Positions 1 to 5,294 of a stretch of 5,294 bases of DNA are shown here, in pieces; the first letter of the stretch is position 1, and each line of letters opens with the position of its first letter. The DNA is from Acidobacteriota bacterium (GTDB lineage Bacteria; Acidobacteriota; Terriglobia; Terriglobales; Acidobacteriaceae). Where the stretch lies: positions 1 to 5,294 of the forward strand of contig QHZV01000277.1 of assembly GCA_003224785.1 (NCBI GenBank). Direction: 5' to 3'. A model generated the notes under the pieces. That model worked only from the letters and a program-made list of their open reading frames with translations. It searched no databases and was not told the DNA's origin. The position numbers and the translations under genes are program-made.

Positions 1-38
1 AGGGCGGAAAGAAAAAGAACAAAGAAATACCTTTTCAT
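1..38 (-). CDS. Putative 5' end of an unidentified gene with a signal-peptide-like N-terminus, cut by the left edge
   Basis: Seen: an ATG (complement of 36-38) opens a frame that stays open to the window edge and reads MKRYFFVLFLSA. Two positive residues (K2, R3) followed by a run of hydrophobic residues are typical of the n- and h-regions of a Sec signal peptide or an N-terminal membrane anchor. A GGAG lies 11 nt upstream on the minus strand (complement of 50-53), somewhat further than ideal for a ribosome binding site. The gene would lie about 200 bp downstream of ppc on the same strand. Only 12 complete codons are visible, so the family cannot be named, and an A/T-rich intergenic stretch could give this pattern by chance. 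Inference: an exported or membrane protein. Confidence 0.4.
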   Translation of the reverse strand, partial: MKRYFFVLFLSA

Positions 39-102
39 TTTAAAAACGTCTCCAGCTTTTTACTGAGGGAATATCTTGTAGGAGAGTAACTGTATTCGGA
101 CG

Positions 103-130
103 GGGCAGGCAATGGCCAAGCCCGGTTTTT
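103..130 (+). terminator. Intrinsic-terminator-like hairpin with T-run, plus strand
   Basis: GGGC (103-106) pairs with GCCC (120-123), and GGC (108-110) pairs with GCC (115-117) around an AATG loop. The two helices are separated by a small A/AA internal loop. The stem is followed by GG and five T (126-130). This is the form of a rho-independent terminator for transcription running left to right. No plus-strand gene is visible in 1-102, and the opposite strand has no T-run after the hairpin, so the transcript it would stop is unknown. Confidence 0.45.
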
Positions 131-161
131 CTGTAACAGTTTTGTGTCAAAAACTAAGGCG

Positions 162-201
162 AAAAAAATTCCTACAACTTGTAAATAATAAGTGCAAGTG
201 T
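162..201 (-). terminator. Weak candidate terminator downstream of ppc
   Basis: Read on the minus strand, about 37 nt after the ppc stop codon, ACTTG and CAAGT (complement of 195-199 and 177-181) can pair, with a bulged extension to about 7 bp. The loop of 13 nt is A/T-rich. Five nt later comes a run of seven T (complement of 162-168). The stem is short and A/T-rich, and the T-run does not directly abut it, so this is a poor match to a canonical terminator. It is the best candidate for ending the ppc transcript before the left-edge gene. Confidence 0.25.
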
Positions 202-237
202 ATGAAGATTCTGCTCGTTACGGGCGAGGAAATTGCA

Positions 238-3024
238 TTAACCAGTGTTGTGAAGCCCAGCGGCGATTCCGTTGATTGTGGCGCCTAGAGCGTAGTTCAG
301 CGCCTCAGTGTTATCCCCTAGTTGCTTCCTGCGCAGTAGGTCCACCTGGATCAAGCTCATTGGGTCAACGTAGGGATTTCTGAGACGAATCGATCGGGAG
401 AGGACCGGATTCTTCTCTAAAAGTCTCTCCTGCTCTTTGACAAGTAGCACCATGCGCAGCGTACGCTCGAATTCCTCCGCAATCACCTTCCACACGCGTT
501 TACGCAACTCCGGGTCGCGAACAAGCGAGGCATACACGCGCGCAATAGCAATATCGGCCTTAGCCATGGCGAGTTCAACATTCCTAACGAGATCGTTAAA
601 CAACGGAAAGTTCCTCAACATTTCGCGAAGCTGCTGTTTCGCTTGCTCGCCTTGCGCAGCAAAACGCTCCAGCGCGTATCCAACGCCGAACCAGGCTGGA
701 AGTGCGTGACGACTCTGCATCCATCCGAATACCCAAGGAATCGCGCGCAGGTCCTCAAGCCGACGGCCTTGAGCACGTCGTGCCGGGCGCGAGCCGATTT
801 GCGCATGCTCGAGTTCGTTGACCGGGGTGGCCTGTTCAAAGTATGTGAGCACATCCGGGTCCTCGGCAATATTCCGCCGGTAGAACATGAAAGCGTCTTG
901 TGACATTTGCTCCATGGCTTTTGCCCACGGATCATGCGATTCTGGGCGAGCCCCGGCGGGCCGGGTCAGGGCCTCGAGTGAGGCCGCCACCATGATCTCC
1001 AGGTTCCATTCCGCAAGCACGGGATCAGAGTATTTCCAGTTCAGGACCTCACCTTGTTCCGTGATCCGTATTTCGCCCGAAAAATGACCGGCGGGCTGCG
1101 CCAGAATTGCTGCGTGGGTCGGTCCGCCACCCCGGCCCACGGTCCCACCCCGGCCATGAAAGAGGCGGAGCTTTATTTCATGCTTGCGGGCAGCCTCGTG
1201 CAGCTCCCGATGAGCTTTGTATATCTCCCAAGTGCTGGTGAGCATTCCGCCATCTTTGTTGGAATCGGAATAGCCAAGCATGACCTCCTGCCAGCCCGAC
1301 CACGAGCTAAGCAATTTGCGGTATGCAGGATCGGCCCAAACCCTTTCCATGATCGCGGCCGAGTCTCGCAATGACTGAATAGACTCGAATAGAGGAACCG
1401 GCATCAGTCCCGGATCGTCGCCGGAGCCGCGAAGATCGAGGCCGCATGTCTCCGCAAGCCTGAGGACCGCAAGTATGTCATCCTCCGACTCAGTTCCACT
1501 TATCACGTAATTGCGGATGGCCAGAGCAGGAAAGGCGGTCTTCCACTTCGCAATATTTTGAAACGTTTCCAAAACGTTTTCTGCGATCGGAGTGGAAGAG
1601 GGCGCCGCGGCAGCGGGGCCGTCGTTTCTCGGTAGCGATGGAGTAGTCATAGCTTCCAGCGCCTCTTTGTGCGCCGAAGCGTGTTGGCGCAGATCGAGCG
1701 AGGACAGATGAAAACTGAATGTCCGCACTTTTCGCAAGAGCGGATCGAGGACCAGTGCGGCAAGCCTGTCGCCGCGATTTTGCTCAAGGCTCACGTACAC
1801 AAGCCGAACATCTGATTCGAATTCCTCAGCGGATTTGTAGGCGTCAGTCGGGATGCGGTCTGTCCCGGTCTTGCGGAGCCTTGCAGCAACATAGCTTAAG
1901 AACTGACGATACCGCTCGGTAGTCGAGACTCTGCCCAGCGTCGCGGGTCCGTCGCCCATTCGATTTAGGTATTCCGTGAGCTTCGCATCCAATTCTCTCG
2001 AAACCGATGCTTGGCGGTACGATGAACTGAGTTGCTCGATCGCGCGCTGAATTTCGGAAATGTAATGCCCCAGAATCGTGTTGCGCGCCCGCTCCAAAGC
2101 TTCAGCAGTGCTCTCGACCGTTACAAACGGATTGCCGTCCCGGTCACCTCCAATCCAGGAGCCGAAAGACAGCACTTCCGGTATCTGATCTGCGGTCAAT
2201 TCGAAGGCATAGACTTCGCGGAACGCTTCTCGAATTTCGGCATAGACTCGCGGCAGGCTCTCGAAAATGGACATGGAATAGTGGTCGAGTCCCATACGAA
2301 TTTCATCTGTTACCTGCGGTCTCTGGACGCGCACTTCATCCGTTTGCCACAAAGCCATAATTTCTGCCGCAATCTCGTCTTCGAGTAAGCGCGCTTCAGA
2401 GGCAGGTAAAGGCAGCCGGTCGAGCCTATGGAGTTGTTTGGCAATCCGGCGCCGCTTCAACAATACGGTTCGACGAGCAGCTTCTGTGGGGTGGGCCGTA
2501 AACACCGGAGTGACCTTGATTTTGCGCAAATGCGCAAGCGCCTCATCGGCGCTCATTCCCGAGTCGCGCAATCTCAAAAGGGTGCCCCGGAAGGATCCGG
2601 CAAGTGGTGGCTGATCAGGATTTAGTTTTGCCGCCCGGCGACGGCGTTTGCGGTGGTTGGTCTCAGCTAAGTTCGCGAGTTCGAAGTAAATTGCAAATGC
2701 CTTCGTCACCCAGTACGCTTCTTGAATCCCCAGCTTCTGGACGATACCGCGGGCCTCCTGCATCTCCGCCGTGTCCGACTGAGAACCGCCGGACCGAGCA
2801 CGGGACTGAATCAGTAAGCGTCGCAACTGTTCCACAGCCTTGAACAGCGGTTCGCCAGCTTGTGCGACCAGCACCCTTCCCAGCAACGTGCCCAGCGAGC
2901 GGACATCGCGGCGCAAAGGCAGTTCTTTGGCGCGGTCATCCGTACCGGCAGTCAACTCCGCCAGACGCGCAGCCTGGTCTGGGGCACTCCACAATGGCGT
3001 TTCAGGCATGATTTCTGCATCCAT
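238..3024 (-). CDS. ppc: Phosphoenolpyruvate carboxylase
   Basis: Cytoplasmic, Mg2+-dependent enzyme that makes oxaloacetate and phosphate from PEP and bicarbonate, refilling the TCA cycle. The 928-residue protein is complete and close to the family length (883 in E. coli). Signatures in order: FTAHPTE with catalytic H178; FGSWIGGDRDGNP (288-299); LDLRQ with R446; PLFES with metal ligand E547; GYSDSNKDGG (584-593) with D587 and K590; FHGRGGTVGRGGG (622-634) with H623, R625 and R631; GSRPARR (744-750); and the C-terminal NTG (926-928). By recalled alignment, the E. coli aspartate-inhibition residues K773, R832, R587 and N881 correspond to K822, R882, R631 and N926, so feedback inhibition by aspartate is likely. 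An Ala/Pro/Ser-rich segment (about 457-482) replaces a stretch that is conserved in E. coli and plants. ATG 3024 is the outermost start; M6 (ATG at 3009) is an alternative, and neither has a clear Shine-Dalgarno. The gene is divergent from the regulator, 65 bp away. Confidence 0.97.
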   Translation of the reverse strand: MDAEIMPETPLWSAPDQAARLAELTAGTDDRAKELPLRRDVRSLGTLLGRVLVAQAGEPLFKAVEQLRRLLIQSRARSGGSQSDTAEMQEARGIVQKLGIQEAYWVTKAFAIYFELANLAETNHRKRRRRAAKLNPDQPPLAGSFRGTLLRLRDSGMSADEALAHLRKIKVTPVFTAHPTEAARRTVLLKRRRIAKQLHRLDRLPLPASEARLLEDEIAAEIMALWQTDEVRVQRPQVTDEIRMGLDHYSMSIFESLPRVYAEIREAFREVYAFELTADQIPEVLSFGSWIGGDRDGNPFVTVESTAEALERARNTILGHYISEIQRAIEQLSSSYRQASVSRELDAKLTEYLNRMGDGPATLGRVSTTERYRQFLSYVAARLRKTGTDRIPTDAYKSAEEFESDVRLVYVSLEQNRGDRLAALVLDPLLRKVRTFSFHLSSLDLRQHASAHKEALEAMTTPSLPRNDGPAAAAPSSTPIAENVLETFQNIAKWKTAFPALAIRNYVISGTESEDDILAVLRLAETCGLDLRGSGDDPGLMPVPLFESIQSLRDSAAIMERVWADPAYRKLLSSWSGWQEVMLGYSDSNKDGGMLTSTWEIYKAHRELHEAARKHEIKLRLFHGRGGTVGRGGGPTHAAILAQPAGHFSGEIRITEQGEVLNWKYSDPVLAEWNLEIMVAASLEALTRPAGARPESHDPWAKAMEQMSQDAFMFYRRNIAEDPDVLTYFEQATPVNELEHAQIGSRPARRAQGRRLEDLRAIPWVFGWMQSRHALPAWFGVGYALERFAAQGEQAKQQLREMLRNFPLFNDLVRNVELAMAKADIAIARVYASLVRDPELRKRVWKVIAEEFERTLRMVLLVKEQERLLEKNPVLSRSIRLRNPYVDPMSLIQVDLLRRKQLGDNTEALNYALGATINGIAAGLHNTG

Positions 3025-3089
3025 ACTAAATTAGGGCACTCTCTGACGGCTGGGCCCCTTGCGGCGGACGGGCCATCCCTGAATAATGA
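3025..3089. promoter_or_regulatory. Shared divergent promoter region between ppc and the response regulator gene
   Basis: This 65-bp gap separates two divergent start codons, so it should contain, at least in part, the promoters of both genes. On the plus strand TTGCGG (3059-3064) and AATAAT (3082-3087) are spaced by 17 bp; the -10-like hexamer matches TATAAT at 5 of 6 positions, the -35-like hexamer matches TTGACA at 3 of 6. That placement would leave almost no leader before ATG 3090 or 3099, so it is doubtful. No convincing promoter for ppc is visible on the minus strand. The region also holds one copy of an 11-bp direct repeat that recurs over the regulator start. Confidence 0.35.
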
Positions 3090-4520
3090 ATGTTTGCCAT
3101 GAATAATGAAAAGGTACTGATCGTGGAGGACGAGGAAAACGAGCGCACAGGGCTCGCGGAATTAGTTTCTTCCTGGGGATACTCCGCTGAAACTGCGCGT
3201 GACGGGCAGGAAGGCCACGAAAAAATTCTGGCGTGGTCGCCTTCCATTGTCATTACAGACTTGAAGATGCCCCGGCTGAGCGGTTTGGAATTACTGGAAA
3301 GAATTTCCGGCGAGGGCGAAACCATTGCCGTAATCGTGGTGACCGCACAGGGAACCATTGATAGCGCGGTTCAGGCGATGCGAATCGGGGCTTACGACTA
3401 CATAACCAAACCAATCGATACCAGCCGCCTGCGAACCATCCTGCAGAATGCCTCCGCATTGTTGGGTGCGCGGGTGGAATTGGAGGCGACGCGGAGAAAG
3501 TTGCGGGATGCTGGATCGTTGGGATCGCTGGTCGGACCATCGAAGAAGATGCAGGAGATTTTCCGTCTCATTGAGATGGTGGCGCCGAGCACGGCATCCG
3601 TTTTGATTACCGGGGCCAGCGGTACTGGCAAGGAACTGGTTGCGCGCACCATTCACGAACTCAGCCCACGGCGGCCGCGACCTTTTGTTGCGATCAACTG
3701 CGCCGCAATTCCCGAGACCTTAATCGAAAGCGAAATCTTCGGGCACGAAAAAGGCGCATTCACCGGAGCGTTAGAGCGCCGTACCGGATGCTTTGAATTG
3801 GCAGAGGGAGGCACGCTCCTGCTCGATGAGATCGGTGAAATGCCGATCGCAACTCAGGCGAAACTGCTGCGGGTGCTTGAAGACCGCAAGCTGCGCCGAC
3901 TGGGCAGCAAGGTTGAAACGACGGTGGATGTGCGCGTGCTGGCTGCGACCAACAAAGTCCCCGAGGATGCCGTCGCGCGCGGCGAACTGCGCAATGACCT
4001 TTATTACAGGCTGAATGTGTTCAACATCCACATGCCTCCCTTGCGCGAACATCGTGAAGACGTTCCCGATCTGGTGCAGTCTCTGTTGGCAGAAATGAGT
4101 TCCAAACACGGACGCAGGGTTGCAACTGTGAGTGAAGCGGTTCTCAACGCGTTTAAGAACTACACCTGGCCGGGAAATGTCCGCGAGCTTCGCAACACGC
4201 TTGAGCGCGCAGTAATCGTTTGTGAAGGCGCAATCGTTGAGACAAAACATTCGCCTCCTGGATTCGGACACACCCTCGTGCGTCCTTCGGCGGATGATGC
4301 GGATTCCATTCGAGTTGGGGTTGGAACGACGGTCGGCGAAGCCGAGCGGTTGCTGATTATTAAAACTCTCGAGTCCACCAACAACAATAAGACCCGCGCG
4401 GCTGAAATTCTGGGTATCAGCTTGAAGACCTTGCACAATAAGCTGAAGGAATACGGCGGCTCCGGCAGTGATGGAGCTCGTGCAGAAAAGGAAGAAGCGG
4501 AAGGAGTCGCAGAGCCGTAA
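3090..4520 (+). CDS. Sigma-54-dependent response regulator, NtrC family
   Basis: Phosphorylation-controlled activator of sigma-54 RNA polymerase, 476 residues, all three domains present. Receiver (about 8-125): acidic pocket E13/D14, phospho-acceptor D57 in TDLKMP, T85 and K107. AAA+ domain (about 147-380): Walker A GASGTGKE (175-182; the family more often has GESGTGKE), intact sigma-54 contact loop GAFTGA (222-227), Walker B LLLDEIGEM (243-251), sensor I ATN (286-288), WPGNVREL (360-367). A Fis-type DNA-binding helix-turn-helix lies at about 434-455. A charged tail (456-476, Glu/Ala/Gly-rich) follows it. Nothing catalytic is missing, so it should hydrolyse ATP and activate transcription. Start: ATG 3090 gives MFAM; ATG 3099 gives MNNEKVLIVEDE, a more usual receiver N-terminus. 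Neither has a clear Shine-Dalgarno, so the choice is open. The presumed sensor kinase lies 102 bp downstream on the same strand. The target promoters are unknown; I cannot assign a named subfamily such as NtrC, ZraR or AtoC. Confidence 0.95.
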   Translation: MFAMNNEKVLIVEDEENERTGLAELVSSWGYSAETARDGQEGHEKILAWSPSIVITDLKMPRLSGLELLERISGEGETIAVIVVTAQGTIDSAVQAMRIGAYDYITKPIDTSRLRTILQNASALLGARVELEATRRKLRDAGSLGSLVGPSKKMQEIFRLIEMVAPSTASVLITGASGTGKELVARTIHELSPRRPRPFVAINCAAIPETLIESEIFGHEKGAFTGALERRTGCFELAEGGTLLLDEIGEMPIATQAKLLRVLEDRKLRRLGSKVETTVDVRVLAATNKVPEDAVARGELRNDLYYRLNVFNIHMPPLREHREDVPDLVQSLLAEMSSKHGRRVATVSEAVLNAFKNYTWPGNVRELRNTLERAVIVCEGAIVETKHSPPGFGHTLVRPSADDADSIRVGVGTTVGEAERLLIIKTLESTNNNKTRAAEILGISLKTLHNKLKEYGGSGSDGARAEKEEAEGVAEP

Positions 4521-4562
4521 GGACTTTGGCTGTAACCGGGGCTTTGAGCGTTCGAGCGAACA

Positions 4563-4602
4563 GTTGGTTCTTGTAGTGAATCGCGACGAGCCAAGAGCCA
4601 AC
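4563..4602. repeat. 11-bp inverted repeat in the regulator-sensor gap
   Basis: GTTGGTTCTTG (4563-4573) is the inverted complement of CAAGAGCCAAC (4592-4602), apart from one position that would be a G-U pair in RNA. The 18-nt loop contains the palindrome TCGCGA (4581-4586). A competing pairing joins CAGTTG (4561-4566) to CAACTG (4609-4614), which is followed almost directly by five T (4617-4621) just before the sensor start codon. It may be an RNA hairpin that tunes expression of the downstream gene, a protein-binding dyad, or chance. Confidence 0.5.
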
Positions 4603-4622
4603 CACCAACAACTGTCTTTTTC

Positions 4623-5294
4623 ATGCGCCGCAGGACCCAAATCGTACTGGCCATCACCTTAATGGTGGCTGCCGTAGTCTCCGGAGCTTCTTATATCTAC
4701 ATTGCTCAGATTCTCCGGCAAGGGATCAACACCACCCATGACAATGCCGCATTTGTGGCCGCGCAGATTGCATATCTTGCTACCAATGCGGCTCCCGATC
4801 TGAGCAGCACTCGCGTGGATACAACCAACCCGGAGGCACTCCGGAGAGGAATTGCCTATTATCTGGGTACCGATCGCGATCTAAATACTGTGCTCGATTC
4901 AGTGGTCGGAAGTTTCCCCACCATCTACGATGCCGCGGTGCTCGATTCAGACGGCAAAGCAATCCTCGATACCGACCCGAACCTGATTGGAAAGAAAATT
5001 TCGGACCGGCCCGATTTCGCGCAGTTGCAGGGCGCCGGGTTTCGGCGGAAGCTGCGCATGATCTATAACCCGCCGACCATATATGACGTGCATCTCCCGT
5101 TGATGCTAAATGGTCAAACCTTTGGCAGCATTCACGTGGGCGTCTCAACAATATTTTTGCGTAGCGAACTCACGCCCCGGCTTCAGCGACAACTGGTTCT
5201 CTCTGCTATTGCAGTTTTGTGCTCGCTGGTGCTTGCCGCCCTGCTGTCAAACATTGCGCTGGGGCCGCTCGAACACATTAATCGAAGTCTTGAC
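4623..5294 (+). CDS. Membrane sensor protein, probable histidine kinase partner of the NtrC-type regulator (N-terminal part, cut by the right edge)
   Basis: The frame is open from ATG 4623 to the window end (224 codons). Layout: short basic N-terminus (MRRR), transmembrane helix at about 7-29, extracytoplasmic region at about 30-189, second transmembrane helix at about 190-211, then GPLEHINRSL (214-223), which looks like the beginning of a HAMP linker. The outer region carries VLDSDGKAILDTDPNLIGK (106-124) and later DVHLPLMLNG with FGSIHVGVS (155-175), the pattern of a single Cache/PAS-like sensing domain. Kinase domains would lie beyond the edge, so the kinase assignment rests on topology and on the response regulator immediately upstream. 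A chemoreceptor or a diguanylate cyclase can share this N-terminal layout. Start: two in-frame stops (4533 and 4545) lie upstream and 4623 is the first ATG after them, but there is no Shine-Dalgarno; M14 (4662) is a less likely alternative. The ligand is unknown. Confidence 0.85.
   Translation, partial: MRRRTQIVLAITLMVAAVVSGASYIYIAQILRQGINTTHDNAAFVAAQIAYLATNAAPDLSSTRVDTTNPEALRRGIAYYLGTDRDLNTVLDSVVGSFPTIYDAAVLDSDGKAILDTDPNLIGKKISDRPDFAQLQGAGFRRKLRMIYNPPTIYDVHLPLMLNGQTFGSIHVGVSTIFLRSELTPRLQRQLVLSAIAVLCSLVLAALLSNIALGPLEHINRSLD

Noticed and set aside
138..155. A/T-rich inverted repeat AGTTTT / AAAACT
   Set aside because: Short, A/T-only stem with a bulge and no adjacent T-run; likely chance in an A/T-rich gap.
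437..2843. Several plus-strand frames of 60-120 codons inside ppc
   Set aside because: They are antisense to a complete, well-conserved enzyme and have no recognisable domains.
3051..3066. Possible sigma-54 promoter (TGG with GG-N10-GC) upstream of the regulator
   Set aside because: Only the minimal GG/GC spacing fits; the -12 element lacks the usual TTGC in that register, and such a pattern is expected by chance in this G/C-rich stretch.
3771..4640. Long minus-strand open frame of 289 codons antisense to the response regulator
   Set aside because: It lies almost wholly opposite a gene with complete conserved domains; its translation shows no recognisable domain and it fits a codon-bias shadow.
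4160..4657. Minus-strand open frame of 165 codons across the regulator end and the gap
   Set aside because: Overlaps the AAA+ and HTH coding region in antisense and has a Ser/Arg-rich composition without motifs.
4468..4662. Plus-strand 64-codon frame bridging the regulator and sensor genes
   Set aside because: Overlaps the ends of both real genes, has a Lys/Arg-rich, motif-free product and no ribosome binding site.
1..5294. Mobile elements, CRISPR arrays, tRNA or rRNA genes
   Set aside because: No transposase, terminal inverted repeats, regularly spaced repeats or RNA gene signatures were seen on either strand.

Overview
The window is ordinary bacterial chromosome of moderate GC content, and its reading frames are intact wherever they can be followed. 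It holds three well-supported genes: a complete phosphoenolpyruvate carboxylase gene (ppc) on the minus strand (238-3024); a complete NtrC-type, sigma-54-dependent response regulator on the plus strand (3090-4520); and the first 224 codons of a membrane sensor protein, very probably the partner histidine kinase (4623 to the right edge). The style of the proteins (a soil-bacterium type PEP carboxylase of 928 residues, a divergent NtrC-family two-component pair, start codons without clear Shine-Dalgarno sequences) reminds me of Acidobacteriota (Terriglobia/Koribacter-like). That is an impression from the sequence and no search was done.

Layout. Positions 1-38 on the minus strand look like the start of another gene whose first 12 codons encode a signal-peptide-like N-terminus; it runs off the left edge. 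Positions 39-237 are non-coding and hold a terminator-like GC hairpin with a T-run on the plus strand (103-130), plus a weaker A/T-rich hairpin and T-run on the minus strand (162-201) that may end the ppc transcript. ppc fills 238-3024. Only 65 bp (3025-3089) separate its start from the divergent regulator, so the promoters of both must lie there or inside the opposite gene. The regulator is followed by a 102-bp gap with an 11-bp inverted repeat, then by the sensor gene on the same strand.

How the genes may work together. Ppc makes oxaloacetate from PEP and bicarbonate to refill the TCA cycle. The sensor (one periplasmic Cache/PAS-like domain between two membrane helices, then the start of HAMP) probably phosphorylates the regulator, which would activate sigma-54 promoters elsewhere. 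A link between the two-component pair and carbon metabolism is suggested only by the divergent arrangement. No mobile element, CRISPR array, tRNA, rRNA or evident novel system was seen. The points worth a second look are small: the regulatory dyads, the left-edge gene, the start sites and the ligand of the sensor.
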